Source of the DNA: Neobacillus nitrireducens
Lineage (GTDB): Bacteria > Bacillota > Bacilli > Bacillales > Cytobacillaceae
NCBI RefSeq assembly: GCF_030915405.1
Contig: NZ_CP133262.1
Location: 2,604,001-2,668,000 of the forward strand
Direction of reading: 5' to 3'
Length of the DNA: 64,000 bases
Of the stretch, positions 24,675 through 33,723 are shown piece by piece. The notes beneath the pieces are model-generated. The model saw only the letters and a program-made list of their open reading frames with translations. It ran no database searches and had not been told where the DNA came from. Within the stretch, counting starts at the first letter, position 1, and each line of letters begins with the position of its first letter. A program made the position numbers and the translations under genes.

Positions 24675-26252
24675 ATGCGATTACAAACGAAGTTATCATT
24701 ATTAATTTTATCCTTGCTGTTATTCATCATTCTTGTATTTAGCTTTTATTTCCATTCGTTAATTTCAAGTTCCTTAACCAACCAACTTGGGGATAGGGTC
24801 CTATCGATTGCCGAAACTGTGGCTTCTATTCCTGAAATTAAGCAAGCGTTTTCGGAAAAGGATCCCTCAAAAATCATTCAACCTATAGCTGAAAAAATCC
24901 GAAAGCAAACTGGCGCAGAGTTTGTCGTTGTTGGTAATACAGAAAAAAAACGTTACTCCCACCCCGTTCCTGACCGGATTGGCGAAAGCATGGTCGGTAA
25001 AGATAATAACGAGGCATTAAAAGGAAAGTATATTATTTCGCAGGAAAAAGGCACTCTAGGACCATCCTTAAGGGGAATAGTCCCCATCTATAATCAAAAT
25101 GGGAAAATAATTGGAATTGTAGCGGTAGGTTACTCACTTCAAGATGTTGATGACATTGCGATGAATTATCGTAAAAAAATCATTCTGATCTCTTTGGGCG
25201 TTATTCTTGTTGGTATTATTGGTGCACTGCTAATCGCTCGTGGTATGAAGCGAGCAATCCTTGGATTAGAGCCGGAAGAAATCACCCAATTATATCAAGA
25301 GAATAAGGCCGTTTTGGAATCAGTCAAAGAAGGGATAGTTGCGGTAAATTTGAATGGAACCATTACTATGGTTAATCAACAAGCCATAAATATGCTCCAA
25401 TGGCCAAATGAAAGGGATGTCCTTAGGGCGAACATCTTAGATATTTCACCTTACTCCCCTTTGTTAGAAATCATTGAAAAAGGGGAAGCAGTAACGGACA
25501 AGGAATTTTCACTTAATGATGAATTCTTTATTGCTAATTACTTGCCAATAATGTCTGAAAAGGGAAATATAACTGGCTGGGTCTCTAGTTTCCGAAGTAA
25601 ATCCGAACTATCTCGACTTACACAGGAGCTCGCACAGGTTAGACAATATTCAGAAGCTTTACGTGCTCAAACACATGAGTATTCAAACAAGCTCTATATG
25701 ATTTCAGGACTTATACAGCTTCAGTCGTACCAAGAAGCGATTGATTTCATTGCCCGAGAATTTGATATTCATCAGAACCTATTGAATTTCATTAAGCAAG
25801 AAATTTCCGATGTCATGATCGGTGGGTTGTTAATCGGTAAATTTAATCAGGCAAATGAATTAAAAATTCATTTCGATATTGATCGGGAAAGTAGTTTCAA
25901 AGAAATCCCAGAAGGTATTGAACGTGACAGTTTGACAACCATAATCGGAAATCTCATTGATAATGCAATGGAAGCAGTAATGAAACCTGGAGCTAAAGCA
26001 AAAAATATAAAAATTTACTTTTCCGATTTTGGAAACGATTTAATACTAGAAGTTGAAGATTCAGGAATTGGTATTTCACCGGAAATCGAAGATAAAATCT
26101 TTGAAAGAGGTTTTTCTACTAAAAAGTTGGAAAATCACGGTGTTGGTCTCTTTTTAGTTCAAAAAATCATAAAGAAATTAAATGGATACATTTCATATAC
26201 ACCTAACCCTGACGGTGGATCAGTTTTTACCGTTATTATTCCAAAATCATAG
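24675..26252 (+). CDS. citA: CitA/DcuS-type sensor histidine kinase
   Basis: 525 residues. One TM helix near 7-27, an extracytoplasmic PAS-type sensor about 30-168 with the citrate/dicarboxylate-family SHPVPDRIG and LRGIVPIYNQNGKIIGIV motifs, a second TM near 170-190, a cytoplasmic PAS (about 205-300), a Spo0B-like dimerisation helix with the phospho-His in THEYSNKLYMISGLIQLQ, and an HATPase domain (NLIDNAMEAV, VEDSGIGI, GVGLFLVQKI). It most likely senses external citrate and controls the flanking cit genes through the next gene product. Confidence 0.92.
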   Translation: MRLQTKLSLLILSLLLFIILVFSFYFHSLISSSLTNQLGDRVLSIAETVASIPEIKQAFSEKDPSKIIQPIAEKIRKQTGAEFVVVGNTEKKRYSHPVPDRIGESMVGKDNNEALKGKYIISQEKGTLGPSLRGIVPIYNQNGKIIGIVAVGYSLQDVDDIAMNYRKKIILISLGVILVGIIGALLIARGMKRAILGLEPEEITQLYQENKAVLESVKEGIVAVNLNGTITMVNQQAINMLQWPNERDVLRANILDISPYSPLLEIIEKGEAVTDKEFSLNDEFFIANYLPIMSEKGNITGWVSSFRSKSELSRLTQELAQVRQYSEALRAQTHEYSNKLYMISGLIQLQSYQEAIDFIAREFDIHQNLLNFIKQEISDVMIGGLLIGKFNQANELKIHFDIDRESSFKEIPEGIERDSLTTIIGNLIDNAMEAVMKPGAKAKNIKIYFSDFGNDLILEVEDSGIGISPEIEDKIFERGFSTKKLENHGVGLFLVQKIIKKLNGYISYTPNPDGGSVFTVIIPKS

Positions 26253-26271
26253 TATATTAGGAGGATCCCTG

Positions 26272-26976
26272 ATGGCTTACCAACATCAAAGTGAGGAAAT
26301 TTCCGTATTAATCATAGAAGACGATGTGCGAATTGCAGAAATCAACCGCCGGCTGATGGAAAAAGTTCCTGGCTACCAAGTCATTGGCATAGCCACAGAT
26401 GGACAGGAGGCAAGAGATCAGTTAGCCATTCTTCGTCCCGACTTAGTGTTATTAGATATCTATTTTCCCGATATGAACGGATTGGAGTTTTTAGAAGTTA
26501 TACGCCAGGACTTTCACGAAACAGATGTTATTATGATTACAGCATCTCGAGAAATTAGCTCTGTCAAAGAAGCTCTACGCAGTGGTGTTTTTGATTTTAT
26601 CGTCAAACCTTTAGTCTTTGAACGTTTGAAAAATTCTCTTGAAAAATATCAAGAGTTTCATAGTAAATTAAAAAGGATCCAAAAAGAAAATCATCATGTA
26701 AACCAAGAAGAAATTGATGAATTAATGGATAGACAAAAAGAACAGCTTAATTCTTATCTTCCAAAAGGAATTGATAAGATTACATTACAAAAAGTGACAG
26801 AAGTATTAGATCATACAGATGAAGGTCTAAATGCAGAAAAGCTTGCCAAGAAAATTGGGATTAGTCGTCCTACTGCTCGTCGGTATTTAGAGTACCTTGT
26901 GGCAAAAGACCAAATTGGAGCAGATTTGTCTTATGGTGAGGTTGGACGACCCGAGAGAATCTATCGAAAAAAATAG
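26272..26976 (+). CDS. citB: CitB/DcuR-type response regulator
   Basis: 234 residues from the ATG at 26272, preceded by AGGAGG. The receiver domain shows the acidic pair IEDD, phospho-acceptor Asp in LVLLDIYFPDMNG near residue 65, and the switch Lys in FIVKPL. The C-terminal winged helix carries ARRYLEYL near residue 205 and ends in GRPERIYRKK, as in CitB/DctR/MalR regulators. A terminator follows at once. Confidence 0.92.
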   Translation: MAYQHQSEEISVLIIEDDVRIAEINRRLMEKVPGYQVIGIATDGQEARDQLAILRPDLVLLDIYFPDMNGLEFLEVIRQDFHETDVIMITASREISSVKEALRSGVFDFIVKPLVFERLKNSLEKYQEFHSKLKRIQKENHHVNQEEIDELMDRQKEQLNSYLPKGIDKITLQKVTEVLDHTDEGLNAEKLAKKIGISRPTARRYLEYLVAKDQIGADLSYGEVGRPERIYRKK

Positions 26977-26986
26977 GTTACTAGTT

Positions 26987-27015
26987 AAAAGGATGGTAAA
27001 TTTACCATCCTTTTT
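26987..27015. terminator. Terminator of the citAB operon
   Basis: Perfect palindrome AAAAGGATGGTAAA / TTTACCATCCTTTT with a T run, 12 bases past the citB stop. Confidence 0.9.
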
Positions 27016-27199
27016 ATTTATTTACGGGCCGTTTCGCTTTTATCATGAACAAAAGGTTCAAAATATATCATAATAATCTTTTTAACTCTTAGTTTTATAA
27101 GATTCAATTTTCAAACTAATATTGCTATTTTATACCTAGCTTAATAATTTTAAAAAGACTGGAAAGGAGAAGGAAAGTGGAATACTTTCAGGCTTACTT

Positions 27200-27213
27200 T
27201 GTAAACGGTTTCT
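27200..27213. promoter_or_regulatory. CcpA cre site upstream of the citrate carrier
   Basis: TGTAAACGGTTTCT matches 13 of 14 positions of the catabolite-responsive element TGWAANCGNTNWCA. It lies 125 bases before the carrier gene, in a 320-base region without a gene, so glucose should repress citrate uptake. Confidence 0.65.
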
Positions 27214-27337
27214 AACCTTTATCGCCTAATAGGCTATTATCTATTTGTTGTTGCCGTTATCCAACCTAGTAGATCTGGATCAACAATTGTAATCATTCTT
27301 ACTTAAACTAATTGAAAAAAACTTAGGAGGAATATCA

Positions 27338-28699
27338 ATGGGATTAAGAAAAGAAGTACCGGTATTCGAAGAGGTAACGACAGCGACCTCTACAAAGACA
27401 AGCTTTATAAGCTATAATATGTACGGTTTGCCTTTATGGGCATGGTTTGCCGGTGCACTTATTTTTGCTTCTGGAACAATGACAAAATCTTTCCCTGTAA
27501 GCTTTGCCGGGGATGTTCTCGTTTTAATTGTTGTTGGCTTTTTCTTTGGAAAAGTTGGCGACACGCTTCCAATCTGGAAGGATTATCTTGGCGGCGGTTC
27601 CCTGCTTGCTTTCTTGGGCGCTTCCTATTTGGTATCTACAGGAGTCATTTCGGAAGATGTAGCTGGTGGAGTTAGGACTCTTTTCGATGATATGGGTATG
27701 CTTGACTTCTTTATTGCCGTCATTATCACAAGTTCTATTCTTTCTATTAATCGAAAGTTTCTAGCTAAAGCAATCGGGGGATTTATCCCATTAGTTCTTG
27801 TTGGTACCGCTGTTGCCTTTATCATGGCAATTGTTGGTGGATTGATTGTAGGTGTCAATTATAAAGATGTAATCATGAATTATGCACTACCAATCATGGG
27901 CGGAGGAAATGGTGCTGGTGCCATTCCAATGAGCCAAATTTGGGGACAGGTTACTGGCAAGGATCCTAAAATCTGGTATTCTTCTGCCATTACAATCCTA
28001 ACGATTGCTAATATTTTCGCGATTATGGTAGGTGCTCTATTAAATGGCATTGGAAAGAAAGTGCCGAAATGGACAGGAAATGGCGAATTAATTAAAGGGC
28101 AAATTACTGAGAAAAAGAACGGAGCAAAAGAAAAAAATACTGCAACGATGGAAGATGCTGGCTTTGGTTTACTTGTTGCAGTTGGTTTCTTTGGTTTAGC
28201 AAATGTAATTGGAGTTGGTTTAATTCCAAAAATTGGTCCATTCTCTATTCACCCTTACGCTTATATGGTCGTTCTATTAATCATCGCTAATGCACTTGAT
28301 ATCATTCCACAACGTGCAAAAGATGGGGTTAAAAAAGTTAATGAATTTATGATGGGTAAAATGTTATTCGTCTTCTTAGCAGGTGTTGGTATCACTTATA
28401 CCGATTTTAGCGCATTAGTCCATGCACTATCACTTCAAACGGCCGTTATCTGTTTATTTACAGTTTTTGGAGCTGTAATTGGAAGTTGGTTATTTGCAAA
28501 AATGGTTGGATTCTATGAAATTGAAGCAGCAATCGCCGGAGGTTTATGTCACGTTAACCGCGGAGGATCGGGTGATCTTGAAATATTAGGCGCATCTAAT
28601 CGAATGATTTTAATGTCCTATGCTCAGTTAGCTACCCGTTTGGGTGGAGCTATCATCCTTGTACTTGCAAGCCTTTTCTTTGGACTGTGGGCAAAGTAA
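27338..28699 (+). CDS. 2-hydroxycarboxylate transporter (citrate/malate carrier)
   Basis: 453-residue polytopic protein of the CitS/CimH/MleP family, with about eleven hydrophobic segments. The family's two re-entrant GGxG motifs are visible: GGGNGAGAIPMS near residue 187 and AGGLCHVNRGGSGD near residue 402. It is behind AGGAGG, downstream of citAB and upstream of a probable oxaloacetate-processing gene, which favours citrate as substrate, taken up with cations (CitS-like) or by exchange. A cre site and a long leader suggest separate regulation from citAB. Confidence 0.9.
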   Translation: MGLRKEVPVFEEVTTATSTKTSFISYNMYGLPLWAWFAGALIFASGTMTKSFPVSFAGDVLVLIVVGFFFGKVGDTLPIWKDYLGGGSLLAFLGASYLVSTGVISEDVAGGVRTLFDDMGMLDFFIAVIITSSILSINRKFLAKAIGGFIPLVLVGTAVAFIMAIVGGLIVGVNYKDVIMNYALPIMGGGNGAGAIPMSQIWGQVTGKDPKIWYSSAITILTIANIFAIMVGALLNGIGKKVPKWTGNGELIKGQITEKKNGAKEKNTATMEDAGFGLLVAVGFFGLANVIGVGLIPKIGPFSIHPYAYMVVLLIIANALDIIPQRAKDGVKKVNEFMMGKMLFVFLAGVGITYTDFSALVHALSLQTAVICLFTVFGAVIGSWLFAKMVGFYEIEAAIAGGLCHVNRGGSGDLEILGASNRMILMSYAQLATRLGGAIILVLASLFFGLWAK

Positions 28700-28718
28700 G
28701 TTGTATAAAAATAGCAGA

Positions 28719-28756
28719 CAAGGCTGGGAATCTACATCCTTCACAGCCTTGTTTTT
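28719..28756 (+). terminator. Terminator behind the carrier gene
   Basis: ACAAGGCTG and CAGCCTTGT close an 18-base loop and are followed by TTTTTT; it separates the carrier from the small gene, though some read-through is likely. Confidence 0.8.
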
Positions 28757-28786
28757 TATCATTATAAAAAGGAGAGGTGCTTTTAT

Positions 28787-28978
28787 ATGTGGGTAATCAC
28801 AGTGTTTTCAGATGGAAGATGCTCTAAAATATATGAATACGATACGGAAAATGAAGCTAGAGAAGCTTTTAATACTATTCATGGCTATAAGATCCTAACT
28901 GAGATGGTTTACCTTGAACCAATTTCCCCATTAGATGTAAATGTAAATCTTAATCAAAAAGAACTACAATTAAGTTAG
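28787..28978 (+). CDS. Small protein in the citrate locus, unknown
   Basis: 63 residues, AAAGGAGAGGT ribosome binding site. Predicted as a small alpha/beta unit: MWVITVFSDGRCSKIYEY looks like two strands of a hairpin, followed by an acidic helix (DTENEAREAFNTI) and a short C-terminal strand. No signal peptide or metal motif. I do not recognise the family. It lies 16 bases before the FAH-family gene, so it is probably co-transcribed with it and may be an accessory of citrate or oxaloacetate metabolism. Confidence 0.7.
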   Translation: MWVITVFSDGRCSKIYEYDTENEAREAFNTIHGYKILTEMVYLEPISPLDVNVNLNQKELQLS

Positions 28979-28994
28979 ATAGGAGTTTAAAAAA

Positions 28995-29797
28995 ATGGTA
29001 ATGCAATTGCTACAAAGAACACAAACAATCGTTCGTTATCAAAATGGTAACGGCAGAATACTTTACGGAATACTTGAAGATGATGAAATTTTACAATTGA
29101 CTAGTAATTTTACTGAAATTGTAGACAATCAACTAAAATTTGACGGTGTAAGAGTTAAATATGATGATGTGAAAATCCTAGAGCCGGTAAACCCCTCAAA
29201 AGTGGTTAATTTCGGCTGGACATATGCAGCACACGCAAAAGAGACCGGGGGACAGCCAATCTCAAAGAACCTTTTTTATTTTTAAAACCTACCTCTTCCT
29301 TGATTCCAGACCGAGGGGAGATTATTCTTCCGTCAAATAACTTAACGCAGCAGGTGGAAATGGAAGGAGAAGTAGCACTGGTTATTGGCAAACGTGGCAA
29401 AAATATTAAAGAAGAAGATGCATTGGATTATGTATTTGGCTGTACTATATTTAACGATGTAACAGCAAGAGATCTTACGAAAAAAGATCCACAGTTTACA
29501 CGAGGCAAAGGCTTTGACACTTTTGGTCCGTTGGGTCCTTGTCTTGTGACAGGTATAGATCCAACCAATTTACGTATAGTTACGACTTTAAACGGCAAGG
29601 TCGTACAAGATGGTAATACGAACCAGATGTCATTATCCATTCCTTTCCTTATCAGTTGGGTTTCACAAATTATGACACTGGAGCCTGGTGATGTTTTGGC
29701 TACTGGTTCACCTGCTGGCAGTTGTCCCATGAAATCTGGTGACATCGTTTCAGTGGAAGTAGAGAAGATCGGCAAGCTTTGTAATTATGTATTTTAG
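28995..29797 (+). pseudogene. FAH-family hydrolase/oxaloacetate decarboxylase, frameshifted
   Basis: Two frames together give a complete fumarylacetoacetate-hydrolase-fold protein of about 267 residues. The first frame ends VVNFGWTYAAHAKETGGQ; the second has EGEVALVIGKRGKN, the metal-ligand region FNDVTARDL, GKGFDTFGPLGP and a closing GDVLATGSPAG. The break is near 29264-29268: one missing G (AAAGAACC for AAAGGAACC) restores SKEPFLFLKP. Soluble FAH-fold enzymes can decarboxylate oxaloacetate, the step needed after citrate lyase (role inferred from position). Either the gene is inactive or the base was miscalled; everything else about it looks intact. Confidence 0.85.
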
Positions 29798-29847
29798 CTA
29801 GTATTTATTCTTCTTAACATTTGTTAACATATTATGAAAAGAAATTT

Positions 29848-29882
29848 GGCAGGCTCTTAACGAGTCCCTGCTTCTTTTTTTA
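29848..29882 (+). terminator. Terminator behind the FAH-family gene
   Basis: GCAGG...CCTGC with an inner CTC/GAG pair and a long T run, 50 bases past the stop. Confidence 0.7.
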
Positions 29883-30012
29883 TTTGCAGTGCTCGTTAAT
29901 AGTTTAACAAGTATTAAGGAGGGCAGCCGCAGCTTCTCTCCGTTCCTTAAAAAAGGAAGACGCCCTTTTCTTATTGTACAGCCAATCAATTAGCTTATCA
30001 TTAATAAAATTT

Positions 30013-30039
30013 TGTCACATACCTTCCCCCTTCTTCGTC
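30013..30039 (+). promoter_or_regulatory. ECF41-type sigma factor promoter
   Basis: TGTCACA (30013-30019) and CGTC (30036-30039) are separated by exactly 16 bases, which is the promoter signature described for ECF41 sigma factors. It is 31 bases before the FAD oxidoreductase gene, and an ECF41 gene follows that gene. Confidence 0.8.
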
Positions 30040-30070
30040 ATACGTATGAACGAAATAAGGAGGTACATTT

Positions 30071-31354
30071 ATGACTCAAAAATGGGATGTTGTGATTGTC
30101 GGTGGTGGATTGGCTGGTTATGTAGCAGCCAATTATCTAGCTAAAAGCAATTTGTCTGTATTACTTTTAGAAAAAGGAACTAAGGTTGGAGGCAGGGCCA
30201 GGACCGATAAGATGAAACAGCAATATTTTAATCTTGGTCCCCATGCCCTTTATAAAAAAGGAAAAGCCATACCAATTCTCGAAGAATTAGGAATAAATAT
30301 TAATGGAACATCACCCAAACTAAGTGGAACGGTCATTGAAAATAATATCGAATATCCAGCACCCTTTTCACCTCTAGGAATTTTCACAACCAATTTTTTA
30401 ACATGGAGGGAAAGATTAGAATGGATCAACACTATGACGAAAGTTATCCGTGTTGATCCCGAAAAGTTAGCGCAGCAAGCCTTCCAGCAATGGGTAGAGC
30501 AAGCCGTCCTATCAAAAAAGGTTCAGTCATTACTTTATTTATTAGGAAGACTAGCAACCTATTGTCACGCTCCTGAACAAGTTACTGCAAAAATAATGAT
30601 ATCTCACTTGAAGACAGCCATGGGCGGGGTCCTTTATTTAGATGAAGGTTGGCAGACGATCATTGACCAACTCCACAATAAAGCAGTTATTTCAGGTGTT
30701 CAGGTGCAATCCCATACAGCTGTAAAACTGATTGACCCAGTTGAACCTAATCATTTTAAAATAGTTCTATTAAATGACGTGGAAATTCGTTCAAAGTATG
30801 TGATTAGTACAACAGGGCCCCATGAACTCCAAAAACTGCTAGCTGACAAAGCGACCCATAACCAGAGTAATTTTTTCACTCAAATAAAACCTATCAAAGG
30901 CGCTACATTAGATGTTGCTTTAACCCAGCTACCTAATCCAAAACGATTGTTTGCCATGGGCATCACCGATCCCTTCTATTATTCCGTCCATTCACCTTAT
31001 GCCCGCCTTTCTGATGATAAAAAGTGTGCCGTACTTCATGTATTCAAATACCATCACCCAGATGATTCCATAGACTCCCGTAAGGTAAAAACCGAACTTG
31101 AAAAATTCCTAGAAAAGATGCAGCCAGGATGGCAAAAATATGTGATTACCAGTCGCTTTCTACCCCAAATTTCCGTTAACCAACGCTTACCTCGAATAGG
31201 TGATGAGGAAGAGTTACACCGTTCTAAAACGGAAATTCCTGGATTATATATAGCAGGAGACTGGGCTTCTCTAGATTCCATTTTGGCAGAAGGAGCAACC
31301 AGCAGTGGCAAACAAGCAGCCAAAGACCTCCTTCTCATTTGTAACACTCATTAG
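30071..31354 (+). CDS. FAD-dependent amine-oxidase/phytoene-desaturase-type oxidoreductase
   Basis: 427 residues behind AAGGAGG. The N-terminal dinucleotide fold reads VVIVGGGLAGYVAANYLA (GXGXXG), followed by LEKGTKVGGRART, and the C-terminal FAD motif is GLYIAGDWASLDSILAEGAT, the layout of the amine oxidase/carotenoid desaturase superfamily. Hydrophobic middle part, so the substrate may be lipid-like; not known. The upstream promoter matches ECF41 and the next gene encodes the sigma factor, so this is the probable main target of that regulator. Confidence 0.85.
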   Translation: MTQKWDVVIVGGGLAGYVAANYLAKSNLSVLLLEKGTKVGGRARTDKMKQQYFNLGPHALYKKGKAIPILEELGININGTSPKLSGTVIENNIEYPAPFSPLGIFTTNFLTWRERLEWINTMTKVIRVDPEKLAQQAFQQWVEQAVLSKKVQSLLYLLGRLATYCHAPEQVTAKIMISHLKTAMGGVLYLDEGWQTIIDQLHNKAVISGVQVQSHTAVKLIDPVEPNHFKIVLLNDVEIRSKYVISTTGPHELQKLLADKATHNQSNFFTQIKPIKGATLDVALTQLPNPKRLFAMGITDPFYYSVHSPYARLSDDKKCAVLHVFKYHHPDDSIDSRKVKTELEKFLEKMQPGWQKYVITSRFLPQISVNQRLPRIGDEEELHRSKTEIPGLYIAGDWASLDSILAEGATSSGKQAAKDLLLICNTH

Positions 31355-31388
31355 GCATGGAGCCGCACAACGAACAGAGGTGAAATAA

Positions 31389-32249
31389 ATGCAAATCGGT
31401 AATGAAGACTATCAACAATACAAACCATTGTTGTTTTCAATCGGTTATCGGATGTTAGGTTCGGTAGTGGACGCAGAGGACATTGTGCAGGATACTTTTT
31501 TAAAAGCGTTCCAACTAACGGAGCAAAACATAGATAACAAGAAAGCCTATCTCTGTAAAATCATGACCAACCGCTGTCTAGATTTATTAAAGTTGGCGCG
31601 GCACCGACGAGAGCAGTACGTGGGTCCATGGAATCCTGCGCCGCTCATGCATGAAAAAGCACATGAAATGGATCCATCCGAAGTGGTTCTACAGAAAGAG
31701 GGATTGAGTATTGCTTACTTACGGATGATGGAACATTTGACACCAGATGAACGAGCAGTCCTTCTTTTAAGAGAGGTAATAGGCTTCTCTTATTTAGAGA
31801 TTGCAAACATCATTGAAAAAAAGGAAGAAAACTGTAGGAAGGTTTTCAGCCGAGCAAAACAAAAAATCTCACGCGTTGATGACGAAAGCTTAGATTATGA
31901 GAAGAATAAGTCGATGATCCATCGCTTTATCCAGGCCTTTCAAATGCAAAATACGGACGCCTTATTAGACCTCATTTCTGAAAAAGTCACACTATACTCG
32001 GATGGCGGTGGAAAAGTTAAAGCTGCCGTTCGTCCTGTTGTATCCCTATCCCACGTATTGGCCTTTTTATTTGGTATTCTAAAAAAAGCCCCAGACGATT
32101 ATTATTTTAAGGTAAAAACAGTCAATGGTCAGCCAGCAATTGTGAATTACATGAATGGCACGCTTCAAAGCATTATTAGTTTTTATATAAGCGATGACAA
32201 GATTAACGAAATTTATATAACTATGAATCCCCATAAGCTGCCTATCTAA
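31389..32249 (+). CDS. ECF41-group RNA polymerase sigma factor with SnoaL-like tail
   Basis: 286 residues. Sigma region 2 lies near 10-75 (GYRMLGSVVDAEDIVQDTFL), region 4 near 105-160 (LTPDERAVLLLREVIGFSYL), followed by a fused SnoaL-like domain. ECF41 hallmarks are present: DGGGK near residue 201 and NPHKL at the end (family NPDKL). These proteins have no separate anti-sigma factor; the tail both inhibits and supports activity. It is 34 bases behind the oxidoreductase gene and probably in the same transcript, giving autoregulation. A terminator follows directly. Confidence 0.9.
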   Translation: MQIGNEDYQQYKPLLFSIGYRMLGSVVDAEDIVQDTFLKAFQLTEQNIDNKKAYLCKIMTNRCLDLLKLARHRREQYVGPWNPAPLMHEKAHEMDPSEVVLQKEGLSIAYLRMMEHLTPDERAVLLLREVIGFSYLEIANIIEKKEENCRKVFSRAKQKISRVDDESLDYEKNKSMIHRFIQAFQMQNTDALLDLISEKVTLYSDGGGKVKAAVRPVVSLSHVLAFLFGILKKAPDDYYFKVKTVNGQPAIVNYMNGTLQSIISFYISDDKINEIYITMNPHKLPI

Positions 32250-32252
32250 AAA

Positions 32253-32292
32253 AGAGAGGAGGTAACGAACTTTTCATCGTTTCCTCCTCTCT
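32253..32292. terminator. Terminator of the ECF41 operon
   Basis: AGAGAGGAGGTAACGA pairs with TCGTTTCCTCCTCTCT (one mismatch) right at the stop codon. The remaining bases to 32497 contain no recognisable gene. Confidence 0.8.
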
Positions 32293-32497
32293 CATTACTA
32301 AGGTCCGCTACATTTCTCTGCTCTAAATCAGTATAACCCAATAAATATCGAGATGTTAGCAAAGGTTTGAGGTGCACTTATTACTGCTAGTATAGTTTGC
32401 GAGCCTTAGTTACGCAATGATTACAATGTTCGCACACTTTACTTGAATAATCGTCCTTTTTCTACATAACCTATTTCTGTTTAGGAGGTGAAACAAA

Positions 32498-32698
32498 ATG
32501 TCAGACCAAACAAAAACTAATAATCAAAGTGTCTCAGAAGGCATTAAAGAAACTGCAGGTGCTGCGTTTCATGTCGTGCACAGTGCATTAGAAACCACTG
32601 AGAATGTTGCTATGAGTGCTGTAGATGCAACTTCAAATGCTGTATCCAATTTAACAGGCAATGCAAGCAATACGCGGAGAAAGCGTCATAATGATTAA
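32498..32698 (+). CDS. Small hydrophilic protein, unknown
   Basis: 66 residues with a textbook TAGGAGGTGA site. Ser/Thr/Ala/Asn-rich and predicted mostly helical (AAFHVVHSALETTENVAMSA repeats of about 11 residues), with a basic tail RRKRHND. It resembles late-embryogenesis-abundant or small stress/spore proteins in composition only. Own terminator at 32708. The segment 32293-32497 before it probably carries its promoter. Confidence 0.65.
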   Translation: MSDQTKTNNQSVSEGIKETAGAAFHVVHSALETTENVAMSAVDATSNAVSNLTGNASNTRRKRHND

Positions 32699-32707
32699 TG
32701 TAATAAG

Positions 32708-32730
32708 CGCCATTTATATGGCGTTTTTTT
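32708..32730 (+). terminator. Terminator behind the 66-residue gene
   Basis: CGCCAT / ATGGCG stem with a four-base loop, followed by seven T. Confidence 0.8.
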
Positions 32731-32813
32731 ATGCTTTTAGAAGAGGTTTTAGATTCCGTGCCTTGTATAGTAAATAGGTTCAAATAATAAAAAAGGCAAC
32801 GGGAGGTTAAAAC

Positions 32814-32975
32814 ATGGAATGGTTACCGATACTTTGGGTAGCAGTCGGAGTGATCCTGTTGTTAGTTCAAATATGAAATTTAAGCTTAATAGTTTCGTTG
32901 CTCTCTTGATTGTCGCTATCTTAGTAGGGATTTTAAATGGTTTATTATTAGAAGTCTCTTATGAAGTTTCACAGC
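32814..32975 (+). pseudogene. Gluconate permease (GntP-like) N-terminal remnant
   Basis: With a GGGAGG site, the ATG at 32814 opens MEWLPILWVAVGVILLLV, the usual first helix of GntP permeases. A frame change near 32868 then gives MKFKLNSFVALLIVAILVGI and LNG, the next conserved segment. The remaining ~390 codons are absent; the sequence runs into the MOSC gene on the other strand. Confidence 0.7.
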
Positions 32976-32999
32976 TAACCAATCCGAATTCCCTCCTAT

Positions 33000-33566
33000 T
33001 TATTGCATCGGATTTACATAATCATTAATCAAAATCTGAACATCATCATGCTCGTGAATGATTCCTGGCCTTTCTACTGCACATACGATCCCCCGCCGCT
33101 TATAACCTGCACGTACAAAACGGAGGGATAACTTCTCATGTTCTTCATAATGCTTTTGGATTTTATCGCCAGGTAAGGTACAAGGCTGGTTTTCACCCAT
33201 ACATATTAATCCTGCTCCACTTGGAAAAAGGATCCGTGAACCCATGGTGAGTTTTGTTAATTCCGGAAATCCCTTGACCAAGACATTAGCCCCTAACCAC
33301 TCAGGCCGAATAGATGTAACCCCTAATTCTTCTGCAATCCTGTCTAATTCTTCCCCAGACACAATCGTTATTTGACGTCGGTTTAGAATTTCTGTTCCTT
33401 TTGGATACATCGGCTGTCTTGAATCTGCCTTACTGGTTATTCCAAAATGGCGGTCCCCACGAATCCCCCCAAATTCAAGATTGACTTCTGATGTTCTTCT
33501 AGTTATAAATGTCTTTGGATCATCTGCAATTAATACTGCATTTATTTTTGCCCATACTTTTTCCAA
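33000..33566 (-). CDS. MOSC domain protein
   Basis: 188 residues when started at the TTG at 33566, which has GGAG eight bases upstream; the in-frame ATG at 33593 lies only two bases behind its best AGGA and would add nine residues. MOSC domains bind sulfur or act on molybdenum cofactor or hydroxylamine-type substrates. Seen: GIRGDRHFGI near residue 35, the WLGANVLVKG motif near 91, and the candidate Cys in GENQPCTLPG. Single gene. Its 3' end cuts the gluconate permease relic. Confidence 0.8.
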   Translation of the reverse strand: MEKVWAKINAVLIADDPKTFITRRTSEVNLEFGGIRGDRHFGITSKADSRQPMYPKGTEILNRRQITIVSGEELDRIAEELGVTSIRPEWLGANVLVKGFPELTKLTMGSRILFPSGAGLICMGENQPCTLPGDKIQKHYEEHEKLSLRFVRAGYKRRGIVCAVERPGIIHEHDDVQILINDYVNPMQ

Positions 33567-33659
33567 AAAGAAAACTCCAATCCATACAAACATTTCCTAA
33601 AGTAATACATCACCATCTTGATTGGATTGGAAATGCCTGGTGTATTTATACAAACTAAT

Positions 33660-33716
33660 CGAAAGGTGTGGTAAAATTCATTTTATCAATCATTCAAATC
33701 CAATACAAAGCAGGTG
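33660..33716 (+). promoter_or_regulatory. Leader and extended -10 of the histidine phosphatase gene (duplicated at 10423)
   Basis: TGGTAAAAT at 33669-33677 is an extended -10; transcription would begin near 33685. The whole segment recurs at 10423-10479 without a gene. Confidence 0.5.
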
Positions 33717-33723
33717 GTTACAC

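Noticed and set aside
29798..29989. 63-codon minus-strand open frame
   Set aside because: It overlaps the terminator of the FAH-family gene and has no ribosome binding site.
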